DNA of 64,000 nt, taken from Nymphaea colorata. Taxonomy: Eukaryota > Streptophyta > Magnoliopsida > Nymphaeales > Nymphaeaceae. The notes under the pieces are model-generated. The model searched no databases. It was not told the DNA's origin and saw only the letters and a list, made by a program, of their open reading frames with translations. Each line of letters starts with the position of its first letter. Position 1 is the stretch's first letter. The stretch spans positions 9,638,417-9,702,416 of the forward strand of contig NC_045149.1 in NCBI RefSeq assembly GCF_008831285.2, given 5' to 3'. Position numbers and translations under genes: made by a program. Below, piece by piece: positions 1 through 12,127 of the stretch.

Positions 1-460
1 TGAACAACTTAGCCAGCCATGAGGAACATTTTTGGGCAACAAGGAACAATTCATACTAAATGCTAAGCCACACACCAGAATATGGACACTAAAAAGGATC
101 TATTTGAGAAAGATGAGCTGCATTAGCTACAAAAGGATAATCATAAAGAACCATGAGGATTAGTGGCTTTGATATTCCCTCATAAAAAATATGGAAATTT
201 CATCCTATTCCTAGATAGAAAAAACAGAAAAACCATCCCATTTGTCCGTTTGATGTTCTAGCCCTAATATCATTGTAAAATTCAACGAAAACAGAGGTAG
301 CTGAAGTAAACAAAGATAGCTGTTACCAGTGAATGAGAAATCGCCACATACCTTAGTAAAGGAGCAGCCAAGACAGAAGAACAGAAATTTCCTGTTGAAG
401 ATGGTGCCTGAGGTCCTGCATCTGAAGGAAGATAGAGCGACAAAGGAGAGGAATGACCGA
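1..460. other. Unannotated AT-rich flank
   Basis: No protein family, RNA gene or repeat could be recognised here. The open frames overlapping the right part are artefacts of the purine-rich repeat that follows. It could be intronic or intergenic; nothing in the sequence decides. Confidence 0.4.
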
Positions 461-800
461 ATATCAGAGCAAGAGAGGAGAGGAACGAGAGAACGAGGGA
501 GGAAAGGGGAAGAGGCGACGAAGGGGAAAGAGGAGAGAAAACGAGATAGGCTGGAGAGAGCGAGAGAGGAGAGGGGAAGAGGCAAGGGAGGGGAAAGAGG
601 AGAGAAAATGAGATATGCTAGAGAGAGCGAGAGAGGAGAGGGTCCGAGAGAGTAGAGGGGAAGAGGCGAAGGAGGGGAAAGACAAGAGAAATGAGATAGG
701 ATGGAGAGAGCGAGAGAGGAGAGGCTCTTAGAGAGGAGAAGAATGACAGACAAAGAGAGGAGAGGGGAAGATGCGAAGGAGGGGAAAGAGGAGAAAACAT
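460..800. repeat. Purine-rich imperfect minisatellite
   Basis: Nearly pure A/G on the plus strand with recurring blocks of the type GAGGGGAAGAGGCGAAGG, seen near 503, 572, 655 and 763. Spacing is irregular (about 67, 84 and 107 bp), so copies have gained or lost internal segments. Open frames on both strands here (Arg/Glu/Lys-rich on plus, Ser/Leu/Pro-rich on minus) follow from the composition and show no known domain. Confidence 0.7.
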
Positions 801-801
801 G

Positions 802-840
802 GGATTTTTTTGAGAGCCTTAACGGCTCTCGAAAAAATCC
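802..840. repeat. Near-perfect inverted repeat (hairpin), 17-bp arms
   Basis: Left arm 802-818 and right arm 824-840 are reverse complements with a single mismatch, around a 5-base loop (TTAAC). The arms contain GAGAGCC / GGCTCTC and flanking T/A runs. It sits at the junction between the purine minisatellite and a unique segment, so it may be a transposon terminus or a cruciform-prone junction. Confidence 0.7.
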
Positions 841-1092
841 GTGGTAAAAATCCGAGCTCTCACCTCAGACTTTTTACCGGGTCAAATTTAACCTGCTTAC
901 AACGAGTTTTGCGGGGTAACTTTCTCCATGTTTGATGCACTGAATAGTAACCAAGTGAAATTTACAGCAGCCATATAGTTTTTAGCTGCTCCACGATTTT
1001 CCCCCTGGCCATCAAACGGGGCCTAAAAGGTATATGGAAGTAGAGAATTTCCAACTGAAATATCTAAAAATGGATAAAAAGCAATTTAATGT

Positions 1093-2235
1093 ATGTCAGC
1101 AAGGTACTTTATTCTTGCAAGAGTGCTACATACACGTGGATTTAGTACTAAATACTCTCGAAACCTTGATGAAGATGAGACAAAGGAAGTCATCGACGAA
1201 GCACATCAAGGAGACTATGGGGGCCATGTTGGCTACCAAACCCTCATCAAGCAGATAATTCGTGTAGGATATTATTGGCCTACTATGCAAAAAGATTGTT
1301 ACCAGTTCATCAGAAGATGTAAAGAATGTCAACTGCATGCTCCAATGATTCATGCACCAGCTTTTTACTTGCATTATGTAACATCTTCTTGGCCATTTTC
1401 AACATGGGCATTTGACTTAGTTGGACCTATATCTCCTACAGCTTCAAATGGGCATAAGTATCTTCTTACTACAATAGACTATTTTATGAAATGGGTAGAA
1501 GTCGTCACACTTAGCATGGTAGAAGGGCGTCATATAGTGTCCTTCATTGACAAAATCTTCTTTGCAGATTTGGAGTACCTCATGACATAGTATCTGATAA
1601 TGAGACTCATTTCAAAAATGAAAAGAAGAGGCAGTTGTGCAGCAAATACCGTATCATGCATCATTTTTCAGCTCGTCATTATCGCCAAGGTAATGGGCAA
1701 GTGGAGGCTGCCAACAAGATCATGATCCATATTTAGAGTGAACAGTAGAAACTGAAAGAGATTGGCATGAAAAGATGCATAACGCTCTGTGGGCATATCG
1801 CACCACCATGAGAACTCTAACAAATGCTACTCCAGCAGAACTAGACTACAGAATGGAAGTGGTTCTACCATTACATATACTAAAACCCGCTTTGAATTTT
1901 GCTTCTCTCATAGAGCTTCCCCTAACTCAATATCAGCAGAAAAGACTAATACAACTCGATTTGCTAGATGAAAAGAGACAAAAAGCGGCTGAGCGTGTTG
2001 AAAGATGGCTAGACAATTTGCCAAGTCAGTGATGAAAGTGAAAGACTTAGTCCTAAGATGTGTGGTATACCTCAGGGGACGACCATGTGGTAAGTGGACA
2101 CCAAATTGGGAATGCCCATGTGTTATTAAGGAAGCCTTGCCTTGCCCCGTAATTCATACCGATTGATTGATGCTGATCGGGTGGAACTTGCCGATCCCGT
2201 TTACACTCTTCACCTCAAGAAATTCTATACCGAGT
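1093..2235 (+). pseudogene. Ty3/gypsy integrase, frameshifted remnant
   Basis: The plus-strand frame from 1093 to 1590 encodes the HHCC zinc-binding domain (two His near 1200 and 1227, then CKEC near 1318-1330) and the start of the rve catalytic domain, with the first Asp in FDLVGP near 1410. A frameshift near 1566 moves the reading to the frame with the second catalytic Asp (SDNETHF, about 1592) and the Glu in NGQVEAANK (about 1700). It hits two stops near 1734-1748 and shifts again into 1775-2032, which holds the WHEKMHNALWAYRTT segment and the C-terminal part. A GRPCGKW module continues in decayed form to about 2235. Integrase would insert element cDNA into the chromosome; this copy cannot make the protein. 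Confidence 0.85.
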
Positions 2236-2389
2236 CCTCTTGTATTCACTTTCCAATCAATGACAAATATTTGTGTTTTTCATATCTAATCTACTAGTCA
2301 TTTTGGATTATTCCTAGTTGTAGAACATAATGATTACACTGTGGCATTTTTTTATTATTTTATTATCGATCATGTCTTTAGAGCAACTC

Positions 2390-2575
2390 ATGCAAGTAAG
2401 GGGTTAAATATGCAATGTAAGGCAACCCATGCAGGTAAGGTTAAACATGCAATGCAAGGCAACCCGCTTAGGTAAGGGGTCAAACCATAACTCAATCTTG
2501 CCCAAACCCACTCAGGTAAGGGGTCAAATCTGAAACCAATCTAGCTCAAATAACCCATTGAGGTAAGGGGTTAAG
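2390..2575 (+). repeat. Short degenerate tandem repeats before the 3' LTR
   Basis: A motif close to CAGGTAAGGGGTCAAA recurs five times or so (2391-2575), with spacing of about 45-60 bp. Such spacer repeats are common between pol and the 3' LTR in Tat-like elements. No coding potential was seen. Confidence 0.55.
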
Positions 2576-2941
2576 CCTGAGACATCACTCCAAATATATT
2601 TTGTTTGAAAAAGTTGAGGTGCTTATCTTTGTCACTAAGCATGGCTAGCACCGGTTTAGTAACAAAGTGGGGCATCTGTTATCACCCCAAATTTTTTCGA
2701 AAAGACTGCATTCTTTTTACCCAAACGCAAATTCAAAACTCAACTTTAGATGTGAGACTTAAATCCAAAATCTAATTTTCGAATCCAAATAAGATCCAAA
2801 ATCTAAATCTAGATCCGAATTCATTATTTCAAATTCGAAACCAAAAATTGAAATCAAGACAACAAAATTTGAATTTATGAGTGTCGTGCGCGCACGCAAG
2901 GACTTTCCCTTTGTTTTTGCTTTGTTCTCTTACCAAAATGT

Positions 2942-3080
2942 GTTTTTAAGCCTTAGTCATGCGCTGGAACACGTCAGTGAGCATTGAACCCAATCAAGAT
3001 TTGAAACGAGTCCGGAGTCACTCGAAATGGAGTCGACCACAAAATTTGGAACAAAAATCAACTTTATACACACTTTAAAT

Positions 3081-3161
<81 letters not shown>

Positions 3162-3360
3162 TTAAGTCTTAGTCGCACGCTAGAATGCATCAACGACCAA
3201 TTGAACCCAATCCAGATTTGAAACGCATCCAGAGTCACTCGAAATGGAGTCGACCACAAAATTTGGAACAAAAAAACAATTTTATACACATTTTAAATAA
3301 AGAATATATATATATATACATATATATATATACATATATATATATATGCATATAGTTTTA
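2942..3360 (+). repeat. U3 tandem duplication, about 217-bp unit, with (AT)n
   Basis: Copy 1 starts at 2942 (GTTTTTAAGCCTTAGTC) and copy 2 at 3159 (GTTTTAAGTCTTAGTC). Both contain GAGTCACTCGAAATGGAGTC and end in AT-rich runs: (AT)n at 3081-3158 and an interrupted run at 3304-3353. A third partial start is visible at 3354. The AT runs sit at the same place in each copy, so the microsatellite was probably part of the duplicated unit. Confidence 0.8.
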
Positions 3361-3906
3361 AGCTTGTTATAAAAGCATCCATATTTATTTATTTTTTTAC
3401 TCATTTTATTTCGTTTTATTTCATTTTATACCATTTTTTATTCCAGTTTAGAAAAATAAAAAATAAAAAATCAATCGCGCACCGCGCGACACACAGTCGC
3501 ATGATCGCATGTCACCCGACGCGAGATCGCGCGAACGGGCACACGACCTCGTGCACGCGAATGATCATGACCGAGGTAAGTGATTGAGTTACACGATTGC
3601 TACTGCACGCGACAACGCATAGCATGCGTCTCGCCAGGGCGCAGGGTGCTGTTGCGTGCACACAGTGCAGACCCCTTTTTCTTGCAGAACCGACCCTTGG
3701 GGGGTGGTGTTTGAATTTTGTTGGGTGAGCATTAGCCCTACCCACATGCCAAGGGGGTATTTGTAGGGCTAATGGCCAATCCCACTTAGTCAAAACCTAT
3801 TTTCTTAGAAAAAAATTAAAAATAGTTCAATATTATTTGAAATTCGCATGAAAATATTAGGAAATTGAAAAAAATTTAAATTTTGAGTTTTGGCTTCAAA
3901 ACTCCC

Positions 3907-3914
3907 TATAAATA
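3907..3914 (+). promoter_or_regulatory. TATA box of gypsy LTR
   Basis: TATAAATA follows CTCCC and precedes a pyrimidine-rich leader (CACAATCTTCTCTCTTGG). This is the usual U3/R boundary layout of plant LTRs, predicting a transcript start about 25-35 bp downstream. Confidence 0.55.
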
Positions 3915-4963
3915 CCCCCACAATCTTCTCTCTTGGACATGATCAAGCGTTCGGGAAACCTCTAGTGCATTCTCACTCGAAGGTTTAGAGTTTTTCCTTA
4001 CCTCTCTTTCTTCATCTCTCATTTCTTCTTTCCTTCTCATTCTTCTTCTCCTCCAACCTTGGGAGCAAGTATCTTCAAATTCCAATTCTTCAAGGGAGCA
4101 CAAGGATATCTCTTGGAGCAATATCTTCATCATCTTGGAGCTTCACTCAAGGTGAATCTAAGATCATCCGAAGAAAAGGTATTCATTTTCCTAAAATTAT
4201 TTTTGTTAGAAGTACATGACCAACATCCCAATCTTTTGTTTTTCCTACTCTTTCTTTTCTTCATCTCCCCATGGCCATATAAGATAGTCCTCAAATCTCC
4301 TTTGCGAAGTCAAGAAGCTATTCTTGAGTACACCAGGAGCTTGAAAATATGAGATAATATTCCATTTTATGATTGAAACTTGTTCTCTCTTTTGTAGAAT
4401 GTTTCTTTTGTTTTGGAATATTATTCATGCACAGTTGATTGATTTTTTCTATTTATATATGAATGAACGGTGAGAATGAGTGCTTGGGTTGAATTTCTTC
4501 TCTATTGTTATGTTGATGTTTGAGGTTTGGATTTGCTCAACCCTGAAAAACCCTCACAAATACGTACATGTTAATATGCATTTTCATGTCATTCTTACGT
4601 TAGTTTCCCTCTTAATAACCTAATTAAGAACCCTAATCAGTGTCTTATTATGTTGCTTGATTTTCTTCCATACTCAACAGTGGAAGAAACATATTCCTTT
4701 GTAACAAACGAAATAACTATGTTTTATGTTCATATACAAAAATATTTGAAGTCATGCTCTTCAAAAGAATTTCAAAAGCAAGAACCCTCTTTAATGAGGC
4801 TTTACAGACTAGCTTAGGCTCTTGCATGAACCCAAGTTCCTCTCCGGCCTACATAAAAATTGAAATCGAATATTTTAAGTCATTTCTTGATTTTTAATCT
4901 CACGAAGACACACATACCTATATACATGTTATATACATATATATGCACATGATGATGTTCTTT

Positions 4964-5580
<617 letters not shown>

Positions 5581-6302
5581 TTTATCTTTTCCATTCTTTT
5601 TGGATATTTTTCTCCAAAGATCTAAGGTTTTAATTGTCTACTTCATCAAGACCAATAAATCAAGTAATGACCCAATATTGGAATCATGCTTGATGGTCTA
5701 CAACCTTATTTCATTTTCAAAAAGTTTTCTCTTTTAATAACAATATTTATATCAATCTTATAAATAAAAATAAGAACTTTAGATGTATGTGACGGTAGAA
5801 ATTTTTCTAGATGAGTGTTGTGAAAGGAACGAATTATTATCTTCTAATCATGTAGGATCAATGTATTCATACATTCACACTCACTTAACATCATTTATGA
5901 TCACAAGCACATCTTCAAAAGAGCTTAAGCAAGATGAGATGGAGCTCTAACTAAGTAGTAACCGAATTATAGCAAAACTTCTAACCTACTTAAAGTCTTT
6001 AGAGAACACAAAATCCACTTTAAAAATGATTTCTCAAGCTTTCCAAATGGTATTTGTAAAGATTTCTCAATTCAAAATTTTCTCAAATAAAAATGTTTTA
6101 CATTCTCAAATGATTCTTCAAACAACTTTTTCAAAAATTTGAAACATCAAATATTGAATTATTTTCTCAAACACAACACCACATTTTTATTGAAAAAGAT
6201 GTTTAAGTCAAACTAAAATGCATCAGTAATAAATATAGCCTTGGATTGATTACCCCCGGTAAAGGTGCCAATGGTTGATCCTTGTACCGACGAGTGTGTC
6301 CA

Positions 6303-6816
6303 AAAACCAAATTTTTTTTTGAGATGCAAACACAACACAATTATGATTTCGAGAAGCTTTGATGGGCAGCACACTAGTGGAGCTCATCGAGACATAGGAC
6401 GTCATATTGGAGCTCTATTTTGATAGGTCTTTGGTCACCAATGTGTGTAGTCTTCTTTCAATAGTGGTGCACTAGGAATACAACTCTTCTTCTTCAATCA
6501 ATGTTGGAATAGGGACACATAACAACATCAATGAAGGCATAACTTGTTTTGATTGAATGTCAACCAATTTTTATAATCCTTGCATCTTTTTGAGATATGC
6601 TTTTACTAGGAATTCAATTATTTTTTTTCTTCTTACTAGTTGAAACCTATTTAAACATTAATTTAACTCATTCGAATTCGAAGGAAAATTCCGTTGAGCC
6701 TATCTCTTAATTTGGTATGATGTAATCTTCACATTGAAGCATGACATAAATCACTCACAAAAGGTTTATGATGGATTTTTGAGTTTGATTCACTTAATAG
6801 TGTCAGTGTTCTTGGG
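6303..6816. other. Spacer with no recognisable feature
   Basis: Between the gypsy LTR and the minus-strand copia element. AT-rich, stops in all frames, and no conserved motif found. Confidence 0.4.
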
Positions 6817-7004
6817 TGTAAATAGTGCACACCAAAAAATAACAAGGAAAAATAGAACAAAATAGAGGGAAAACAAAGCAAGATGTAGAGTTGTCACAAA
6901 CTCCTCTATTTGATGCATTGTTTCTTGTGTCCATTTATATAAAGAGCGATAACTAATTATGATAGGTGTAATATTAAAAATTAAAAAATGAAGAAAAGCT
7001 TACA
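6817..7004 (-). repeat. 3' LTR of minus-strand copia
   Basis: It matches 11127-11275 in patches (shared CACACC, ACAAAATAG and TTCTTGTGT blocks). The minus strand carries a TATA-like CTTTATATAAATGG near 6940-6953. The inner end at 7004 is approximate. Confidence 0.55.
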
Positions 7005-7019
7005 TAAAAAGAGGTGATT

Positions 7020-7330
7020 AATATCAACAAAATCAAGTTACTATAATCTCACACCAAATGACACCTTTCTCTATATGTTTATCGCGCTCATGCATAATTA
7101 GATGGATTGAGATACAAAGAGTTGATTTGTTATCACAAAGTATTGATGTTAGTTTTTTAGTTCACACTTAAAAGTCTTTATGTAAAACCTTAAGCCATAT
7201 TACCTCACAAGCTGCATTAGCCAAAGGATGGTATTCAACCTCCACTGATGACCATCAAACTACGTGTTGCTTCCTCATTTTCCATGAGATTTGAGTTCCA
7301 CTAGCAATCATATAATAGTCGATGATTGAA
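7020..7330 (-). pseudogene. Copia RNase H remnant
   Basis: The minus strand encodes a decayed RNase H: an EVEYHPLANAACEVIWL-type block near 7200-7240, a CDNKS-type block near 7130 and MHERDKHIE near 7085, followed by stops. These are the SSAEAEY, CDN and HxRTKHIE signatures of copia RNase H. Several stops and shifts make it non-functional. Confidence 0.7.
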
Positions 7331-7399
7331 TGATGTGCATCTTTGCAAGCTTCCCAATCAGCATCAATGTAAGCTAAATTGAAAACCTTTATTTGCTAG

Positions 7400-8020
7400 A
7401 AGAAGTATCTCTTGCCCTAGACTTAGTTTGAGATACTAAAGCAATCCAAGGGTTGTGTTATAGTTTACTAAGATAAGGCACTACATAAATCTGCCCAACA
7501 TTTGGATGGCAAACATGGTATCTAGATCTAAAATTGTAAGATAAGTCAAACATCTAACTAAATAATAGTAAATGGTGGGATCTAAGACTAGTTCATAGTC
7601 AATTGTCAATAGGTTATGTTTTGTTCAATAGGAACATTTGATGGTTTAGTATAAAGTGGACCTCCTTCATCAAGTATATCACATGCATACTTTCTTTTCA
7701 ATAAGCAAATACCTTGATTGGACCAAGCTAATTTAAAACCGAAAAAGTACTTCAGCTATCCCAAATCCTTCATCATGAACTGCTTGTGCATATAAGCTTT
7801 GGAATTTATGTCAACTATTCTTCATTATTCACTATAATGAAGTCATCTAAACCAGGAAAGCAACAAAGTCAGTTTTTTTTTTATACATGAACAATGAATG
7901 ATAGTGTTTTTTTTTTTTTTTTTGAAAACAAAAAGCTAGAATGCAAGTGAGAATTTAGCAAACTAGTTGCATGGTTTTTGTGGAAGTCCATAAAGTGACA
8001 TGTAATTTGCATACTTTGTT

Positions 8021-8070
<50 letters not shown>

Positions 8071-8330
8071 CCATTAAGGAAGGTGTTATATAGGTTGATC
8101 TGATGCAAATGCCAATTCAGCATGGTAACTAGCTAGCTTTGCAATTGGTGTGTTAGTATCATAAAAATTTAGCCCTTCAACTTGTACATACCCCTTCACA
8201 AGCAAGCACACCTGAAAGTGCTTAAGCTCACCATTTGATTTATACTTAATGTGATAGGCCCACCGACAACCACCAAGAGTTACATCTTTCAGAGGCTCCA
8301 CAAGCATCCAAGTGCTGTTGGATTCCTATT
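7400..8330 (-). pseudogene. Copia reverse transcriptase remnant with (AT)n insertion
   Basis: The minus strand, 8307 down to 8086, reads GGCRWAYHIKYKSNGELKHF and TPIAKLA, the N-terminal fingers/palm of copia RT. A shifted frame gives NWHLHQINLYNTFLNGN (matching the xQxDVxxAFLxG block), cut by an (AT) microsatellite at 8023-8068. A decayed thumb-side stretch continues to about 7400. The usual YVDD block cannot be read in frame. It once copied element RNA into DNA; it is inactive now. Confidence 0.8.
8023..8068. repeat. (AT)n microsatellite inside RT remnant
   Basis: A perfect run of about 23 AT units sits immediately after the minus-strand AFLNGN block of the copia reverse transcriptase remnant. 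The Ile-Tyr string in translated frames here is an artefact of this run. Confidence 0.85.
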
Positions 8331-9196
8331 TGCTTCGAGCACTCCAATTTCAGTCTGCTTCATTTGAACCCAATTTAGATCATGCATGACTTGGAAAATG
8401 TTAAGGTTTAGTACACTAAGTACGTGAAGAAGAAAAGGTAAAGAAGGAAAGATGGTTATTTAGAGGTTACTTGGTTGTGGGTGGTTGTCCAAGAAATGTT
8501 GGATTAAATGACTGTGATCTAAAGCCATAAAAGTCCTTCAAGAGATTTATGGTTTTGGTTTACTCAAAGACCTCCCAAGTTGATGAGTTGGAGCATTTAA
8601 GAAATGGAGGGGTCAATCGCTATTTAGATCAAGTAATGATTGATGGTTAGCTGATATGTATGAAGGTCAGCTGGTGATGTATTCAAAGTTTTTGTTGTTT
8701 TAAAGGAAAATGTTCATTAAATATTACATCTCGACCAGAGCATACCTTCCTACATCCAGATTTAGGCTTTTAGTCTAAATGGATAGACCTAGGAACACAT
8801 ACTTTGTAGATCTAACATCAAACTTAGAACTATGGTAAGATTTGTTATGTAAAAAAGGCAACTGAAGGCTTCCAAATGTGAGCAATTGGGTTCCTTTCCA
8901 AATAATTTCTCATAGGGTGATGAACCTTGCAACAGATCTGTTGGACTCTAATTTATAAGATAGGTGGCTGTAAGAATACAATCTTAGAACTTCAATGGCA
9001 CTCCTGACTAAAATTTCAAGGCCCTTGCCATACTAAGTATATAACAATGTTTCTTCTTCACCACCCCATTATGTTGTGGAGTGCATGGATAGATATGCTC
9101 ATTAACAATACTCCATTGTACAAGAAAGCTTATAAGCTCATTTGTAAAAAAGTTTGTGCCATTATCTGTTCTTCTTTTTAAAACTAAGACACTATT

Positions 9197-9560
9197 CTAT
9201 TTTTCCATTTCAACTATAAAACTTTGCAATAGATTTGAAATTTTATTCTTAAATTTCACTAGGTATGTCCATGTGACACTTATAAAGTCATTCACTATGT
9301 TAAGGGGATGAGCAGCTCGTGAAAAGGGGCCCCGTATATCACAAGGCATGAGTTGAAAGGGAAACTTAGTTTTAGTGCTATGTGTGGAAAATGACAGCCA
9401 TGATTGCTTAGACATATGACATACTTCGCATTGATTTCAGAATCACAATCAGTAAACAGCTTGCTGAATGATAATGAAGAATGCCCCAAATGAAAATCCC
9501 AAGGATCAGGCTGAGTTTGGGTAAAAGACATAACCACTAGTCTATTTTGGTCCTTATAAT
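9197..9560 (-). pseudogene. Copia GAG-pre-integrase and integrase N-terminus remnant
   Basis: The minus strand shows a HLGHSS-type His motif (9475-9490), then MSKQSWLSFS, TKFPFQLMPCDIRGPF (first catalytic Asp) and VTWTYLVKFKN. This is the order expected for copia pre-integrase and integrase core. The two parts lie in different minus frames (9537-9295 and 9415-9197), showing a frameshift. Confidence 0.8.
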
Positions 9561-9885
9561 TTTTTGGATTTCAATTTCAAAGGCCACCTTTTCATCATGT
9601 GCTCCAATGGCCATCTTAAAGCTTTAGTCCTACAAAACACAACCAATAGTAGAAAGGAGAAACTCATTGATTTTGTTTCTTTAGTTGGCAACTGGAACTA
9701 GGTTTTATTGGAATTTAGGAACAAAGTAAGGATTATGAAGAGTGGCCAAGGATGGGAAAGTTACCTACACATGAAGCATTCAATATATTGTTAATAGGTA
9801 ATCAAATTGGAAAAACTGAATGCAACTCAATAACATTGGTCATGACTCCAAGACAATAACACTAGTAGTATGTTATTGTTTGGGT

Positions 9886-10251
9886 TTAGGTTTGGATTTC
9901 CAACAAAGTTTTGTAGTTGAAAGCATGACGATGCTGAATACAATGAACTGGATTTAAGAAGCTGCTTGTGTTGAGCATATTCTCAGCAGTAAAGGAGAGA
10001 ACTAGATCCTTATTGAGTCCTTTCCATGTCAAAATAGTTGCAGCAGAAACCAACAATGTAGCTAGACGATCATTTGCACCTTCAATAGATGCAGTCCCAT
10101 TGGCAGATTTATCAATCTTTTTTTTAATGATTGTCTTATACTTAGGTGAATAGCTTGGAACAACCATCTTAAGAGTGTTGATTGGCACGCAATAACTGCA
10201 GTTGAGCTGCGATCCATCCTTGAACCTTTGTTCTTGCAATCGCATGCTCAT
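9886..10251 (-). pseudogene. Copia gag C-terminal / linker remnant
   Basis: An open minus frame of 121 codons lies between the gag and integrase remnants. It contains a lone QLNCSYC-type fragment near 10190-10200 that may be half of the CCHC knuckle. There is no other recognisable domain. The call rests mostly on its place in the element. Confidence 0.45.
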
Positions 10252-10320
10252 AGTTAACTATGACAATGCTAATGTGATCTACCATTCCCGATTGCATTTC
10301 TTCTTCCCTTTGTTTTTCGT

Positions 10321-10444
10321 TGTGCAAAATGAGTGGGTAAGCTCTACTAACTGATAGTAATGGGTCTTAGAGAAGAATTTTTCCTTGTGCAAAATGAGTG
10401 GGTAAGCTCTACTAACTGATAGTAATGGGTCTTAGAGAAGAATG
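10321..10444. repeat. 65-bp tandem duplication
   Basis: The block starting TGTGCAAAATGAGTGGG at 10321 is repeated at 10386 with essentially no change through ATGGGTCTTAGAGAAGAAT. Near-identity inside an otherwise badly decayed copia element means this duplication is much younger than the element. Confidence 0.9.
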
Positions 10445-10753
10445 TGTCCCCTAATGGCACTTTTTCATTAAAACCTATTAAGAACTATATGACCATATCT
10501 TCTTGATATTTCTTGGCAATATATTTCAATGCATCAGGTACAGGTTGATAGCATGCTGTATGAGGATAGTTTATCCCAATATGCCTTCAACTTGGTGTAA
10601 TAAGTTTCCACAAACATGGTATATCCTTAGTTAACTTAGAGATCATTGGCTTGAGTTGAAACTTCCTTGGAGAGAGACTTCGGGCATAGCTTTTTTGAGT
10701 TCCAACCACACCTCTCTAACTTTTGGCTCATAAATAATGCTATTTGTAATTTA

Positions 10754-11020
10754 TTACGACAATGAGTCAATAATCGAATCACATCTTTGGGGCGAGCCTA
10801 AAGAATGTAATTGACACTTGTAAGATCTAGTTGAGGCAGTGAACCATCCACAAATATAAATTTGTTTTTTGGAAACAAGGGCCATTGTCATAGAATGACT
10901 CCAAGTAATATAATTATCTTTTGTCAAAAGGTTGGACACCGATATAGCTCCAGGATTGTCATTCTGATGTAGGAAATAAGGATAGACGAAGTCTGCTCTC
11001 AACTCCATGGATGTGTTAGA
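10754..11020 (-). pseudogene. Copia gag N-terminus remnant
   Basis: The minus strand encodes MELRADFVYPYFLHQND, NPGAISVSNLLTKDNYITW and SHSMTMALVSKKQ. This is the N-terminal gag signature of many plant copia elements (NPYFLHxSDNPG, DNYxxW, MxxAL). The frame is lost after TASTR near 10850, and stops follow. Gag would form the virus-like particle shell. Confidence 0.85.
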
Positions 11021-11126
11021 ACCTGATGCGATCGAGTGTTGAGTATGAAATCGTTGTAAGCATATCAGCCTAAAGATGAAGCCATGTTGATGAAGGAATA
11101 GGATCAGCAATACCTCTAATACCAAA

Positions 11127-11275
11127 TGTAAACAAAGCACACCAGAAAATAACATGGCGGAGCAGAACAAAAAGGCAAAATAGAGCAAGTCACCGAGCTG
11201 TCATGGAATGCCAATTATTTGTTGTATTGATTCTTGTGTGTATACCAAACAATAAAAAAATAATGAAAAATTACA
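11127..11275 (-). repeat. 5' LTR of minus-strand copia
   Basis: About 149 bp. Its inner end abuts the TTTGGTATTAGAGG primer-site remnant on the minus strand (11112-11126). The outer end is set at TTACA|TGATC by comparison with the left repeat and is approximate. Confidence 0.55.
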
Positions 11276-11729
11276 TGATCACAGCTGAATTTGTAACGGG
11301 ATCAATATTGTTATACTGAAGGCATCAAGGCGAGTGCTTAAGATCTGTCAAGAAATAAAGTGCTTGGTGTGTTCTCCTACATATAATGTTATTCCAGATG
11401 CCATTGAAGACATGTGGCTGAAAAGATTTGCATAGTAGCAACAGGTGGACCTAGCATGGCATGCTTATTCAACATTGAGATTGTCAAAGATAGGTCCACT
11501 ACAACAATTTGCAACATCTGCTACAACAGCTACTGTATGGATAGGAAGCAAGTTCGTGTAGGAGTGAAGTATTCACACGTGAAGTTTCTCAAGAGGGAAG
11601 ACAAATATTTGCGTGCAGGAATAGTTGAGGCATAAACGCACACACAGACACATAGATTCACTTGCAAAGCCCTCGTTCACGGGAGATAGAGAGGATCATC
11701 GATCCATTGATTGATCACTGATCAATCGT

Positions 11730-11777
<48 letters not shown>

Positions 11778-12127
11778 TGGATTCACTCTCTGTTGGCCTT
11801 TCTCCTTTGCAAATTTCATCTCAGCTGTAAATGCACACCTTATAAGCTTTCTGTTTCCTGCTGTAATTTTGATGTCCTGCTCCATGTTTGTCGCCAGAAT
11901 TGAGGTTCTTCTTAACGGAGACTATGGAAACTGATCGGATATTTCTACAATATTGCTGCTTCCTGTGGTTGTTCTCCACCGCGTTCTATGTAGAGTGTCT
12001 GGTGAGAACCTGACTGAAGAAGAACGCTTTGGATCAGGACTGGCTGCTGGCTTACTGGATTGCATTGAAGGACTTTTCCAAGATCAAGTAAGGCATTGGA
12101 GGTAACCAGTTGCATGATGATACAGGG
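11276..12127 (+). other. Spacer with possible host exons
   Basis: It contains a 73-codon plus-strand frame (11414-11635, no recognised domain), a (GA)n run at 11731-11775 and the exon-like segment listed separately. It is less AT-rich than the retroelements around it, which fits old genic sequence. No family assignment is possible by eye. Confidence 0.35.
11994..12088 (+). other. Exon-like segment with splice-site context
   Basis: A pyrimidine-rich tract ending TATGTAG precedes 11992-11994, and GTAAGG follows 12088. One frame between is fully open and reads GENLTEEERFGSG, then LAAGLLDCIEGLFQDQ. It resembles a real internal exon of a host gene later split by the hAT-like insertion at 12136, but I do not recognise the family and no partner exon was found. 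Confidence 0.35.

Larger units (their letters stand above)
6817..11275 (-). mobile_element. Decayed Ty1/copia retrotransposon, minus strand
   Basis: Two short related terminal repeats bound it. In plus-strand reading they start TGTAAATAGTGCACACC at 6817 and TGTAAACAAAGCACACC at 11127. Just inside the right repeat, the minus strand reads TTTGGTATTAGAGG, a slightly altered initiator-Met tRNA primer site. Coding remnants follow in copia order on the minus strand: gag, zinc-knuckle area, GAG-pre-integrase, integrase, reverse transcriptase, RNase H. All are frameshifted or stopped. No target duplication is visible (TTGGG left, TGATC right), so the copy is old or its ends are eroded. Confidence 0.8.

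Noticed and set aside
211-800. Long open frames of 60-180 codons on both strands
   Set aside because: Composition of the purine-rich minisatellite keeps frames open; there is no domain and the opposite strand is open too.
3027-3289. Open frames rich in Ile-Tyr on both strands
   Set aside because: They are translated (AT)n; the same applies to frames at 4943-5275, 7881-8050, 17782-18072, 18175-18560 and 21038-21324.
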